Positions 53,332-62,697 are shown, counted from the stretch's first letter. The stretch is DNA of 64,000 bases from JALZOC01 sp031361295 (GCA_031361295.1 JANMCN010000036.1:18547-82546); one strand, 5' to 3'. Notes: generated by a model from the sequence alone, not told the origin. Program-made: numbers and translations.

Positions 53332-55839
53332 ATGACTGACATTTCCCTTCACCGCTTCCCGGTCAACATCGAAGACGAGATGAAGCGCTCGTACATGGAT
53401 TACGCCATGAGCGTAATCATCGGCCGGGCGCTGCCGGACGTTCGGGACGGCCTCAAACCCGCGCACCGGCGGGTCCTGTACGCCATGCGTGCGATGGGGC
53501 TCTCGTCGACACGTCCCTATCGCAAGTGCGCGAAGATCGTCGGCGAGGTCATCGGCAACTTCCATCCGCACGGAGACGCCCCGGCGTACGACACGCTCGT
53601 ACGACTCGCGCAGGACTTCAACATGCGGTACCTCCTGGTCGACGGCCAGGGGAACTTCGGATCGGTCGACGGCGATCCGCCGGCAGCGTACCGGTACACC
53701 GAAGCGCGGCTCGAGAAGCTCGCCGAAGAGATGATGGGCGATCTCGACAAGGAGACCGTCGACTTCGTTCCGAACTTCGACGAGACCACGGAGGAGCCCA
53801 CCGTTCTTCCGACGACATTTCCGAACCTGCTCGTCAACGGATCGACGGGCATCGCCGTCGGCATGGCCACGAACATTCCGCCCCACAACATGGGCGAAGT
53901 GATCGACGGCGTGATCGCGCTCATCGAAAACCGCGGGCAGTCGAAGGAGGTCCGTCTCAGGTCCGTCCTCAAGGCGGTACCCGGCCCCGACTTCCCGACC
54001 GGCGGGTTCATCGTCGGGCGTCAGGGCATCTTCTCGGCCTACACGACCGGTCGCGGGTCCATCACCGTCCGCGCCAAGGCCACGACCGAGGAGTCCAAGA
54101 AGGGCGACAAGGTCTCGATCGTCATCACGGAGATACCGTTCCAGGTCAACAAGAAGCGTCTCCTGGAAAACATCGCCGACCTGGTCCGGGAGAAGACGAT
54201 CGAGGGCATCTCGGACCTTCGCGACGAGTCCGATCGCGACGGCATGCGGATCGTCATCGAGTTGAAGCGCGCGGAGGTGCCGGAGGTGATTCTCAACAAC
54301 CTCTACAAGCACACGCAGCTCCAGACGACGTTCGGGATCATCATGCTGGCGATCGTGGGCGGGCGGCCGCGCGTGCTGCCGCTCGTCGACATCATCGACC
54401 ACTTCATCGAGTTCCGGCGCGAGGTCGTCCGTCGTCGAACCGAGTTCGAGCTGCGCAAGGCCGAAGCGCGGGCGCACATCCTCGAAGGCCTGCGCATCGC
54501 CCTCGATCATCTCGACGACGTCATCAAGCTGATTCGCGGCTCGAAGAGCCCCGCCGAAGCCCGCGAGGGGCTCGTGGCGCGATTCGCGCTGTCGCTGCTC
54601 CAGTCGCAGGCGATCCTCGACATGCAGCTGCAGCGGCTCACCGGTCTCGAACGTCAGAAGATCCTCGACGAGCTCGCCGATCTGCTCAAGGTCATCGAGC
54701 GGCTGCGCGCGATTCTCTCGAGCGAAGAGCTGCTGATGGCGGTCGTGCTCACGGAGCTGAAGGCCATCCGGGAGAACTACGCGGACGAGCGCCGGACCGT
54801 GATCATCGAAGAGAGCGGGGAGTTCCGGATCGAAGACCTGATTGCCGACGAAGACATGGCCATCACGGTGACGAACACCGGATACATCAAGCGGACGGCA
54901 ATCAGCACGTACCGGATGCAGCGGCGCGGGGGCAAGGGGCGGATCGGCATGCGCACGCGCGAGGAGGACTTCGTCAGCCACCTCTTCGTCGCGTCGACAC
55001 ACGCCTACATCATGATTTTCTCGGACCGCGGCCGCGCGTACTGGCTGAAGGTGCACGAGATCCCCGACGTCGGTCCTGGCGGCAAGGGCAAGGCGATTGC
55101 GAACCTGGTCTCGATGGAGCCGGGAGAGAAGATCGCCGCCCTGCTGACCGTCAAGGACTTCCCCGAGCAGGAGGACCAGCAGTTCGTCGTCATGGGCAGC
55201 TGCCGGGGCGTGGTGAAGAAGACCGACCTCTCGCTGTTCCGGAACCCGCGGGCCGGCGGCATCATCGCGATGGGCATCGAGGAAGGAGACTCCGTGATCG
55301 CCGTCGAACTGACCGACGGCCAGGAACAGATCTTCCTCGGCACGCGTGAGGGCATGGCGATCCGCTTCGCGGAGACGGATGTCCGCCCGATGGGCCGCAC
55401 GGCGTACGGCGTGCGCGGCATCGCGCTGCGCGAGGGTGACGAGGTCGTGGCGATGGAGGTCGTGCGCGAAGGCGGCACGCTGCTCACCGTGGCCCAGAAC
55501 GGCTACGGAAAGCGGACGGGGCTCGAGGAGTACCGGCTGCAGACCAGGGGCGGCGTGGGCATCATCAACATCCAGACATCAGACCGCAACGGGAAGGTCG
55601 TCGGGATCGCCTATGTCCACGAGGACGACGAGCTGATGATCATCAGCCAGCAGGGCATGATCATCAGGATGCGCGCGGGTGACGTCCGGTCGATCGGGCG
55701 CGCCACCCAGGGCGTCCGGCTGATCGGGATGGAAGAGGGCGACGAGGTCGTGGGGATCGCGAAGCTGGCGGAGAAGGAAGACGACCCGGAAGGCCCGGCG
55801 ACGGAGACAGACCCCGCGACTGAACCGCCGGCCGGATGA
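53332..55839 (+). CDS. gyrA: DNA gyrase subunit A
   Basis: An 835-residue cleavage-and-wrapping subunit. The winged-helix domain contains catalytic Tyr122 in AAYRYTEARL. The region corresponding to the E. coli quinolone pocket reads GDAPAYDTLVR, with Ala at 83 and Pro at 84. The C-terminal beta-pinwheel has the gyrase-specific box QRRGGKG, which separates it from ParC. The tail is acidic. The start ATG at 53332 gives the family opening SLHRFPVNIEDEMKRSYMDYAM. The gene converges with pcrA. Confidence 0.97.
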   Translation: MTDISLHRFPVNIEDEMKRSYMDYAMSVIIGRALPDVRDGLKPAHRRVLYAMRAMGLSSTRPYRKCAKIVGEVIGNFHPHGDAPAYDTLVRLAQDFNMRYLLVDGQGNFGSVDGDPPAAYRYTEARLEKLAEEMMGDLDKETVDFVPNFDETTEEPTVLPTTFPNLLVNGSTGIAVGMATNIPPHNMGEVIDGVIALIENRGQSKEVRLRSVLKAVPGPDFPTGGFIVGRQGIFSAYTTGRGSITVRAKATTEESKKGDKVSIVITEIPFQVNKKRLLENIADLVREKTIEGISDLRDESDRDGMRIVIELKRAEVPEVILNNLYKHTQLQTTFGIIMLAIVGGRPRVLPLVDIIDHFIEFRREVVRRRTEFELRKAEARAHILEGLRIALDHLDDVIKLIRGSKSPAEAREGLVARFALSLLQSQAILDMQLQRLTGLERQKILDELADLLKVIERLRAILSSEELLMAVVLTELKAIRENYADERRTVIIEESGEFRIEDLIADEDMAITVTNTGYIKRTAISTYRMQRRGGKGRIGMRTREEDFVSHLFVASTHAYIMIFSDRGRAYWLKVHEIPDVGPGGKGKAIANLVSMEPGEKIAALLTVKDFPEQEDQQFVVMGSCRGVVKKTDLSLFRNPRAGGIIAMGIEEGDSVIAVELTDGQEQIFLGTREGMAIRFAETDVRPMGRTAYGVRGIALREGDEVVAMEVVREGGTLLTVAQNGYGKRTGLEEYRLQTRGGVGIINIQTSDRNGKVVGIAYVHEDDELMIISQQGMIIRMRAGDVRSIGRATQGVRLIGMEEGDEVVGIAKLAEKEDDPEGPATETDPATEPPAG

Positions 55840-55846
55840 GGCCGGC
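55827..55846. terminator. Bidirectional hairpin between gyrA and pcrA
   Basis: GCCGGCC and GGCCGGC form a perfect 7-bp stem with a six-base loop. The hairpin includes the gyrA stop and lies six bases from the pcrA stop. Only a weak T-rich tail (ACTTCTTA) follows on the plus strand, so termination efficiency is uncertain. Confidence 0.45.
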
Positions 55847-55852
55847 GACTTC

Positions 55853-58132
55853 TTACGCGGGCTCGAGCTTCGCGTACTTCGCCAGCAGCTTCTTGACGCC
55901 GACGAGATTGAAGCGCACGGTGATTTTCAGGTCGTCGTTGTGCTCTTCGACCGAGACGACCGTGCCGACGCCGAATTGCGCATGCCGCACGCGCATCCCG
56001 GGCCGGAGATGCCCTCCGGTCTGGTCCTCGTCTTCGTACTTGTAGGCCGCCTCGGTTTCACGCGAGCGCCCAGGAGGCCTGCCCTTGCGCCCGTACGGGT
56101 TCGTCCTGAACTCGTAGTGCCCGTGATTGAAGGCGCTCTGTTGCGCCGAGGCATACGCCGGCGCGATGCGCTCGACCAGCTCCGCCGGGATCTCGTCCAG
56201 GAAGCGCGACGGGTCGGTCGCCTGGTACTCGCCGAACACCCGGCGGCGCGCCGCGCTCGTGAGGACCAGCTGCGATTCCGCGCGCGTCATGCCGACGTAG
56301 CACAGCCGCCGCTCCTCCTCGAGCTCCTCATCGCTCTCTGCCGACCGCGAGTGCGGGAACAGGCCTTCCTCGAGGCCCGCAATGATGACCAGGGGAAACT
56401 CCAGCCCCTTGGCGGCGTGCATCGTCATCATCCAGACCTTCGCCTCGCGCGTGCCAGACTCTTCGTCGGCCTCGGAGAGCAGCGACAGGCGATCGACGAA
56501 TCCGCCCAGGGAGGCCTCCTGCTCGCGCGTTTCGTATTCGCGCGCGGCCGACACCAGTTCCATCAGGTTCTCGATCCGCTCGTTCGCCTCTTCGCTGTGC
56601 TCCTCGCGTAGGTCGGACAGATAGCCGGTCTGATCCAGCATCTTCCCCATGGTGATGGCGACCGATTCCCGGCGGGCCACGTCAGCCAGCCCGGCGATCA
56701 GATCCCTGAAGGTCCGCAGGGCGGACGTGGCGCGTGGCGCGAGCGTCCCTTCGACGGCGGCGTAGACGAGCCTGGCCCAGAGCGACCGCGCGGACGTGAC
56801 CTCCTGGACGCCGGCCGCCAGCAGCGGCAGCACTTCCGCCCGCACGGCGTTGGGATCGATCTCCTGCAGGGACTCCATCACGCCCTTGCCGATGCCACGC
56901 GCCGGCACGTTGATCACGCGCCGCAGGCTCACGTCGTCGTGCGGATTCATGATCAGCTTCAGGTAGGCGAGCGCATCCTTGATTTCCTTGCGCTCGTAGA
57001 AGCGGACGCCGCCGATGATCTTGTACGGCAGCCCCTCGCGCATCAGCGCGTCCTCGATGGCGCGCGACTGCGCGTTCGTCCGGTAGAGCACCGCCATCGT
57101 GGCGTCCACGTCCTCGGAGCGGTACTGCTTGATCGAGCGCGTGATGAAGTCCGCTTCCTCGAGCTCGTCGTTGCCACGGAAGTAGACGATCTTCGCGCCA
57201 CCCTTCCGGTCGGTCCAGAGCTTCTTCTCCTTCCGGTTGCGGTTCTGGCTGATGACGGCGGTCGCGGCGTCGAGAATCGTCTGCGTCGAGCGGTAGTTCT
57301 GCTCGAGACGGACGACCCTGGCCTCCCCGAAATCCTGCTCGAAGTCGAGAATGTTGCGCAGGTCCGCGCCGCGCCACTTGTAGATCGACTGATCGGGATC
57401 GCCGACGACGGCAATGTTGCGGTGGATCTCCGCGAGGCGCTTGATCAGCATGTACTGGGGGCGGTTCGTGTCCTGGTACTCGTCCACCATCACGTACTTG
57501 AACTTGCGGGCGTAGAACTCGCGGGTCTGCTCGGACGTCTCCATCAGCTCGACGGTCTTGAGCAGCAGGTCGTCGAAGTCGAGCGCGTTCGCATCCTTCA
57601 GCGCGGACAGGTAGCGCTCGTAGATTTTGGCAATCTGCTCGTCGCGGATGTTCCACCCGCCCCGCAGGCTGTCGGGACCCTCCATCCGGTTCTTGGCCTG
57701 GCTGATCCGGGAGAGCGCCGCCCGGGGGGGCACCAGCTTGTCGTCGATGCCGAGTTCCCGCTGCGCCTGCTTGACCACCGCGATCTGGTCGGACGAGTCG
57801 TAAATCACGAAGTCGCGCGAGAGATTGATCTTCGGCGCCTCCCGCCGCAGCAGGCGCGCACAGAGCGAGTGGAACGTGGACAGCCACACGCGGCCCGCGG
57901 CGTCGCCGATGAGCGCTTCGACGCGCTCGCGCATCTCCTGCGATGCCTTGTTGGTGAACGTGACCGCCAGGACCTGGTCAGGCTCCGCGTGCCCGTCGCC
58001 GATGAGATAGGCGATGCGGTATGTGATGACGCGAGTCTTCCCCGACCCCGCGCCGGCCAGGATCAGGACGGGACCCTCGCGGTGGAGCACGGCTTCGCGC
58101 TGCTCAGGATTCAGCTTGTCGAGGAAATCCAT
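55853..58132 (-). CDS. pcrA: UvrD/PcrA-family 3'-5' DNA helicase
   Basis: A 759-residue SF1A helicase. Motif I LAGAGSGKTRVITYRIAYLI, the Q-motif LNPEQREAV, motif II VDEYQDTNRPQY, motif III GDPDQSIYKWRGAD, motif IV VRLEQNYRSTQ and motif V/VI MTMHAAKGLEFPLV and YVGMTRAESQL are all present. The C-terminal tail has the PcrA-type RNA-polymerase-binding Tudor-like module (GMRVRHAQFGVGTVVSVE). The enzyme acts in repair, replication restart and transcription-coupled processes. Converges with gyrA. Confidence 0.95.
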   Translation of the reverse strand: MDFLDKLNPEQREAVLHREGPVLILAGAGSGKTRVITYRIAYLIGDGHAEPDQVLAVTFTNKASQEMRERVEALIGDAAGRVWLSTFHSLCARLLRREAPKINLSRDFVIYDSSDQIAVVKQAQRELGIDDKLVPPRAALSRISQAKNRMEGPDSLRGGWNIRDEQIAKIYERYLSALKDANALDFDDLLLKTVELMETSEQTREFYARKFKYVMVDEYQDTNRPQYMLIKRLAEIHRNIAVVGDPDQSIYKWRGADLRNILDFEQDFGEARVVRLEQNYRSTQTILDAATAVISQNRNRKEKKLWTDRKGGAKIVYFRGNDELEEADFITRSIKQYRSEDVDATMAVLYRTNAQSRAIEDALMREGLPYKIIGGVRFYERKEIKDALAYLKLIMNPHDDVSLRRVINVPARGIGKGVMESLQEIDPNAVRAEVLPLLAAGVQEVTSARSLWARLVYAAVEGTLAPRATSALRTFRDLIAGLADVARRESVAITMGKMLDQTGYLSDLREEHSEEANERIENLMELVSAAREYETREQEASLGGFVDRLSLLSEADEESGTREAKVWMMTMHAAKGLEFPLVIIAGLEEGLFPHSRSAESDEELEEERRLCYVGMTRAESQLVLTSAARRRVFGEYQATDPSRFLDEIPAELVERIAPAYASAQQSAFNHGHYEFRTNPYGRKGRPPGRSRETEAAYKYEDEDQTGGHLRPGMRVRHAQFGVGTVVSVEEHNDDLKITVRFNLVGVKKLLAKYAKLEPA

Positions 58133-58469
58133 GCGGGGCGTTCATTATACGCCGCCGTCCATCGCTCGGAGGCGGGGGGAGGTTTAGCTTCCGGCACGTG
58201 CGTGCCTGGAATGCCGCCCTGGATCTGGTGCTGACGACCTCCGCCCTCGGCGGCCAGGCTCACTCAGGGTGAGCGCTTCGCCCTCGGGGCGCAACTTCGG
58301 CTGGTCAGCAACTGACGCTGACGGCAACGCTGCTCCACGCGCTGCGCGAGCGCGACGCTCCACCCCGACGGGCGCTGCTCCAACGCGCCAACCCCGATCC
58401 GCAATCCCCGATCCCCATTCCCCAATGCCCAGCCCGTGAAATCCCGATGTAGTACCATCCCCCATACAC
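58133..58469. other. pcrA-leuC intergenic gap
   Basis: This 337-base gap has no credible ORF. It contains a purine/pyrimidine heptad array at 58389-58430 (separate entry), and presumably the promoters of the divergent pcrA and leuC genes, though no convincing -35/-10 pair is seen. Just upstream of leuC the sequence ATGTAGTACCATCCC is poor in ribosome-binding bases. Confidence 0.5.
58389..58430. repeat. Heptad array with G-quadruplex potential
   Basis: Six tandem heptads, mostly of the form GATCCCC or AATCCCC on the plus strand (GGGGATC or GGGGATT on the minus). On the minus strand, four runs of four G are separated by short loops, which is a strong G-quadruplex motif. It lies about 40-80 bases upstream of leuC. 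Period and location match the other heptad elements, but the unit differs and no inverted partner array was found. Confidence 0.65.
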
Positions 58470-59879
58470 ATGTCCGCGACTCTGCTCCAGAAAGTCTGGG
58501 ATGCGCACACGGTGCGCCGGCTGCCAAACGGGCAGACGCAGCTGTTCATCGGCCTGCATCTCATCCACGAAGTCACGACGCCCCAGGCGTTCGACATGCT
58601 GCGTGCCCGCGGGTGGAAAGTCCGTTTCCCCGCGCGCACGATCGCCACGGTCGATCACATCGTCCCGACCCAGGATCAGCGCCGTCCGTTCCGCGATCTC
58701 ATGGCCGAGGACATGCTGTCGGCGCTGGAGCGGAACTGTCGCGAGGCCGGCGTGCGGCTGTTCGATCTCGCGAGCGGCGTGCAGGGGATCGTGCACGTCA
58801 TCGGACCCGAGCTCGGCCTGACGCAGCCGGGCGTGACGATCGCGTGCGGCGACAGTCACACGTCGACGCACGGCGCCTTCGGCGCGGTCGCCTTCGGCAT
58901 CGGCACTTCGCAGGTGCGCGACGTGCTCGCGTCGCAGTGCATCGCGCTGGATCCGTTGAAAGTTCGGCGGATCCAGGTGACGGGACGGCTGGCGCGAGGG
59001 GTATACGCGAAAGACGTGATCCTCGAAATCATCCGGCGGCTCGGGGTCAACGGTGGAGTGGGGTATGCCTACGAATACGCCGGCGACACCGTCGAGCGGA
59101 TGACCATGGACGAGCGGATGACGATCTGCAACATGTCCATCGAAGGGGGAGCCCGCGTCGGATACGTGAATCCCGACCAGGTCACGTTCGACTACCTGCG
59201 GGGCCGCCGCTTCGCGCCGCAGGGCGACGCGTTCGAGACGGCCTGCACGTGGTGGAAGGAGATGGCGTCGGACCGGGACGCCTCGTACGACGACGAGGTG
59301 ACGATCGACGCAGCCGCGATTCGGCCGACGGTCACGTGGGGCATCAATCCTGGCCAGTCCGTCTACGTCGACGAGCCGCTGCCTGCGCCTGCGGGCGGTG
59401 ACGGCGCGGACCGTGCAGGCATCGGCGAAGCCCTCGACTTCATGGGGTTCACGGCCGGACGGCCGATCAGCGGGACCCGCATCGATGTCGCGTTCGTCGG
59501 ATCGTGCACCAACGCCCGCCTCTCTGACCTGCGCGAGGCGGCGCGCATCGTCCGCGGCCGTCATGTCGCGCCGCACGTGCGGGCCCTCGTGGTGCCGGGT
59601 TCGCAGCCAGTCCGGCTCGCTGCGGAGCGGGAAGGGCTCGATCGCATCTTCCTCGACGCCGGGTTCGAGTGGCGGGGCGCAGGCTGCTCCATGTGCCTGG
59701 CGATGAATCCCGACAAGCTCGAAGGCCGCGAAATCTGCGCGTCCTCTTCCAACCGCAACTTCAAAGGCCGCCAGGGAAGCCCCACGGGCCGCACGCTGCT
59801 GATGAGTCCGGCGATGGTGGCGGCGGCGGCGGTCGCGGGTGTGGTGGTGGACGTGCGGGAGATGGCCGATGCCGATTGA
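58470..59879 (+). CDS. leuC: 3-isopropylmalate dehydratase large subunit
   Basis: A 469-residue aconitase-family enzyme of leucine biosynthesis, isomerising 2- to 3-isopropylmalate. The 4Fe-4S ligands are in VGSCTNARLSDLREA and GAGCSMCLAMNPDKL. GDSHTSTHGAFGAVAFGIGTSQ is the aconitase signature. RLPNGQTQLFIGLHLIHEVTTPQAF shows LeuC rather than aconitase. It overlaps leuD by 11 bases and begins the leuCD pair that continues past the regulator gene to leuA and leuB. Confidence 0.96.
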   Translation: MSATLLQKVWDAHTVRRLPNGQTQLFIGLHLIHEVTTPQAFDMLRARGWKVRFPARTIATVDHIVPTQDQRRPFRDLMAEDMLSALERNCREAGVRLFDLASGVQGIVHVIGPELGLTQPGVTIACGDSHTSTHGAFGAVAFGIGTSQVRDVLASQCIALDPLKVRRIQVTGRLARGVYAKDVILEIIRRLGVNGGVGYAYEYAGDTVERMTMDERMTICNMSIEGGARVGYVNPDQVTFDYLRGRRFAPQGDAFETACTWWKEMASDRDASYDDEVTIDAAAIRPTVTWGINPGQSVYVDEPLPAPAGGDGADRAGIGEALDFMGFTAGRPISGTRIDVAFVGSCTNARLSDLREAARIVRGRHVAPHVRALVVPGSQPVRLAAEREGLDRIFLDAGFEWRGAGCSMCLAMNPDKLEGREICASSSNRNFKGRQGSPTGRTLLMSPAMVAAAAVAGVVVDVREMADAD

Positions 59880-60474
59880 GAGAATTCGCCGGATCGCCGG
59901 CCGCGCCGTCCCGCTGCGCGGCGACAACGTGGACACCGATCGGATCATCCCCGCGCGCTTCCTGAAGTCCATCACGTTCGAGGGGCTCGAACAGCACCTG
60001 TTCGAGGACGATCGCCAGCAGCTCGAGGTCGAAGGGCAGCGTCACCCGATCGCCGACCCCAGGTACGCGGGCGCGCGAATCCTGCTGGTGAACGCGAATT
60101 TCGGATGCGGCTCTTCTCGCGAGCATGCGCCGCAGGCCATCCGGCGCAGCGGCATCGACGTCGTGGTCGGACAGTCGTTCTCCGAGATTTTTTTCGGCAA
60201 CTCGGTCGCGCTGGGGATGCCGTGCGTGAGCGTCGGCCAGGGCGCGCTCGACATGCTGATGACGGCCGTGGAGCGCGATCCGCTGCTGACTCTCGAAGTG
60301 GACCTCGAGGCCATGACGGTGACGGCAGCGGGGCGCAGCGTCGACGCGACCCTTCCGCCCGGCTCCCGTGAATCGTTCCTCGAAGGGTCATGGGACGCGA
60401 CCGGCCTGCTCCTCGATCGATTCGAAGAGGTCGAGGCCACCGCCGCGCGGCTGCCCTATCTGCGATGGGCCTGA
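59869..60474 (+). CDS. leuD: 3-isopropylmalate dehydratase small subunit
   Basis: A 201-residue swivel-domain partner of LeuC. The order is RAVPLRGDNVDTDRIIPARFLKSIT, then ILLVNANFGCGSSREHAPQAIRRSGI and QSFSEIFFGNSVALGMP. The family length is normal. The ATG at 59869 overlaps the leuC stop by 11 bases, giving coupled synthesis of the two subunits. The longer frame starting at 59839 lies inside leuC and is not used. Confidence 0.96.
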   Translation: MPIERIRRIAGRAVPLRGDNVDTDRIIPARFLKSITFEGLEQHLFEDDRQQLEVEGQRHPIADPRYAGARILLVNANFGCGSSREHAPQAIRRSGIDVVVGQSFSEIFFGNSVALGMPCVSVGQGALDMLMTAVERDPLLTLEVDLEAMTVTAAGRSVDATLPPGSRESFLEGSWDATGLLLDRFEEVEATAARLPYLRWA

Positions 60475-60486
60475 CCCGCCGTCCCG

Positions 60487-61362
60487 CTACAGGGGACGGA
60501 CCATCTCGAGGAACGCATTCGCGGCGTGACTCAGCTCTCCGGCCTTCCGGTACACGAGCCGCACCGTCCGCGGGGAGCTGAGCTCAGGCACCTTCACCGC
60601 GACGAGCTGGCCCCGCCGGATCTCGCTGAGCGCACACCGGCGCGGGAGCACGGCGACCCCGATGTTCATCTCGACGGCCCTCTTGATGCCATCCAGACTG
60701 GGAAGCGCAATCTGGATGTTGATCTGGGCGTGTCGGCGTTCGTAGACGCGCAGGACGCGGTCGCGCGCCGGCGACGGATCGTTGTGGGCGATGACGGTTT
60801 CGCGGCCGACCTCCTCGATCGTGACGCGCTTCTTCTGCGCGAGGCGGTGGGCCGGGCTCGCCAGCATGACAAGCTCGTCGGACCCCAGCGAAATCGACTG
60901 CAGCCCCTTGTCCGGGGGCTGGAACGTCAGGACGCCGAAGTCGAGGCTGCGCTCGAGCAGTTCGGTGGCGATCTGGCGGGACGGCACGCGGCGGACCTCG
61001 ACGCGCGCCTGCGGGTGCTGTCGGGCGAACGTCTCGAGAAGCGGGAGCAACGAGTGCACGGCCGCCTCGTTCGCCCCGACGACCACTCGACCCCTCCTGA
61101 CCTGCTGCAGCTCGCGCACCGCCGCCTCCGCCTCCGAGGCGAGACGCAGGAGCCTGGACGCGTGCTCCCGGAGGAGGACGCCCGCCTCGGTCAGGGCGCC
61201 GTTGCGCGAGGTGCGGTCGAACAGCTTGTCGCCCAGTTCGTCCTCCAGGCGCCGGATGGCCTGGCTGATCGCGGGCTGCGTCCGGTGGAGGCGCTTGGCC
61301 GCCTTGGAGAAGCTCCGGTCGGTCGCCACGGCCACGAAAGCATTGAGGTCCTGCAGCTGCAT
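60487..61362 (-). CDS. LysR-family transcriptional regulator
   Basis: A 291-residue activator/repressor. The winged HTH is near the N-terminus (LQDLNAFVAVATDRSFSKAAKRLHRTQPAISQAIRRLEDELGDKLFDRT). The periplasmic-binding-like effector domain (about 90-291) follows (VVVGANEAAVHSLLPLLETF, then GVLTFQPPDKGLQ). It is divergent from leuA and converges with leuD. LysR regulators usually control the divergent gene and respond to a pathway metabolite; in many bacteria LeuO/LeuR-type proteins do this for leucine genes, so a role in leu control is inferred. The start ATG at 61362 is chosen; a frame extending to 62610 is a shadow of leuA. Confidence 0.93.
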   Translation of the reverse strand: MQLQDLNAFVAVATDRSFSKAAKRLHRTQPAISQAIRRLEDELGDKLFDRTSRNGALTEAGVLLREHASRLLRLASEAEAAVRELQQVRRGRVVVGANEAAVHSLLPLLETFARQHPQARVEVRRVPSRQIATELLERSLDFGVLTFQPPDKGLQSISLGSDELVMLASPAHRLAQKKRVTIEEVGRETVIAHNDPSPARDRVLRVYERRHAQINIQIALPSLDGIKRAVEMNIGVAVLPRRCALSEIRRGQLVAVKVPELSSPRTVRLVYRKAGELSHAANAFLEMVRPL

Positions 61363-61452
61363 CGGACCATAATAAGTAATATTGATATAAAGGCAAAAAC
61401 TATAAATTGGACGCAGGGCCGGACCTCTGGTACTACTGTCTCTGGAGGACCC
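61363..61452. promoter_or_regulatory. AT-rich divergent control region between the LysR gene and leuA
   Basis: This 90-base gap is strikingly AT-rich from 61366 to 61408. On the minus strand TTGCCT (61391-61396) and TATTAT (61369-61374), 16 bases apart, could drive the LysR gene. On the plus strand TATAAA (61401-61406) may be the -10 of leuA. LysR-type operators (T-N11-A) would be expected here. GGAGG at 61444-61448 is the leuA ribosome-binding site. Confidence 0.55.
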
Positions 61453-62697
61453 ATGTCTACCAACCGCCTCACGATCTTCGACACGACGTTGCGCGACGGG
61501 GAGCAGGCGCCCGGATTCTCCATGCGGGTGCAGGAAAAGCTGACGCTCGCGCGGCAGCTGGCCGCGCTGGGCGTGGACGTGATCGAGGCCGGCTTCCCCA
61601 TCGCCTCCGAAGCGGATGCCGAGGCGGTGCGGACGATTGCCACGGAGGTGACGGGCGTCACGATTGCCGGGCTCGCGCGCTGCAGCGCGCCCGACATCGA
61701 ACGGGCGGGAGCGGCGCTGGCGCCCGCCGCTCAGCGGCGCATCCATCTCTTTCTCGCCACGTCGGACCTCCACCTCGAACGGAAGCTGCGCATGACGCGC
61801 GAGGCCTGTCTCGACGCCGCGGTGGCGGCGGTCCACCGGGCCCGCCGCTTTACCGACGACGTGCAGTTTTCGGCGGAAGATGCGACGCGCAGCAACCCGG
61901 AGTTCCTGTGCCGCGTCATCGAGGAGGTCATCTCCGCCGGCTGCACGACCGTGAACCTCCCGGACACGGTGGGTTATTCCACGCCCGACGAAATTGGCGA
62001 GTTCTTCCGCATGATCCTCACGCGCGTGCCGAACGCGGGGCATGCCACCTTCAGCGCGCATTGCCACGACGACCTCGGACTGGCCGTGGCCAACACGCTG
62101 GCGGCGGTGAGCGGGGGCGCCAGGCAGGTCGAGTGCACGATCAACGGCATCGGGGAGCGCGCCGGCAACGCGTCGCTCGAAGAGATCGTGATGGCCACAC
62201 GCGTCCGCGCCGATCGCCTGCCATTCACGACGCGCATCGACGCCCGAGAAATCTACCCGGCCAGCCAGCTCCTCACGGCCATTACCGGCGAATCCGTGCA
62301 GGCCAACAAGGCAATCGTCGGCCGCAACGCCTTCGCGCACGAGGCGGGCATCCACCAGGACGGCATGCTGAAGGATCGCCGCACCTACGAGATCATGCGG
62401 CCGGAGGAAGTGGGCGTGCCGCAGGCCACCCTCGTTCTCGGCAAGCACTCGGGGCGCCACGCCGTGCAGCGGCGGTGCGAGCAGCTCGGACTCACGCTGG
62501 ACCGGAGCGAGCTCGAAACGGTGTACTGGGAGATCATGACCATCGCGGATCGCGAGAAGGTGGTCAGCGACAACGATCTCGCCGACGTGGTCGGCAGGCT
62601 CCGCGGCCACCGAGGCTCCTCATCGGGGCAGTCCACGGGATCGATGCCGGACTTCACCGCCACGCCGGCTGAAGTCGGCTACGGCCACGGCGTCTAG
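61453..62697 (+). CDS. leuA: 2-isopropylmalate synthase lacking the regulatory domain
   Basis: A 414-residue acyl-CoA condensing enzyme that makes 2-isopropylmalate from 2-oxoisovalerate and acetyl-CoA. The DRE-TIM barrel signature IFDTTLRDGEQAPGFSM, HCHDDLGLAVANTLAA, NGIGERAGNASLEEI and FAHEAGIHQDGMLKDRRTYEIM are typical of LeuA. The chain ends about 100 residues short of standard LeuA (about 510-520), just after the linker region SGRHAVQRR, so the leucine-sensing C-terminal domain is absent. The start is fixed by GGAGG four bases ahead. A homocitrate or citramalate synthase role is less likely given leuB, C and D nearby. Confidence 0.9.
   Translation: MSTNRLTIFDTTLRDGEQAPGFSMRVQEKLTLARQLAALGVDVIEAGFPIASEADAEAVRTIATEVTGVTIAGLARCSAPDIERAGAALAPAAQRRIHLFLATSDLHLERKLRMTREACLDAAVAAVHRARRFTDDVQFSAEDATRSNPEFLCRVIEEVISAGCTTVNLPDTVGYSTPDEIGEFFRMILTRVPNAGHATFSAHCHDDLGLAVANTLAAVSGGARQVECTINGIGERAGNASLEEIVMATRVRADRLPFTTRIDAREIYPASQLLTAITGESVQANKAIVGRNAFAHEAGIHQDGMLKDRRTYEIMRPEEVGVPQATLVLGKHSGRHAVQRRCEQLGLTLDRSELETVYWEIMTIADREKVVSDNDLADVVGRLRGHRGSSSGQSTGSMPDFTATPAEVGYGHGV

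Noticed and set aside
60526..61452. Long plus-strand extension of leuA across the LysR gene
   Set aside because: The LeuA family begins at 61453 with a proper Shine-Dalgarno, and the extension is antisense to the LysR coding region.
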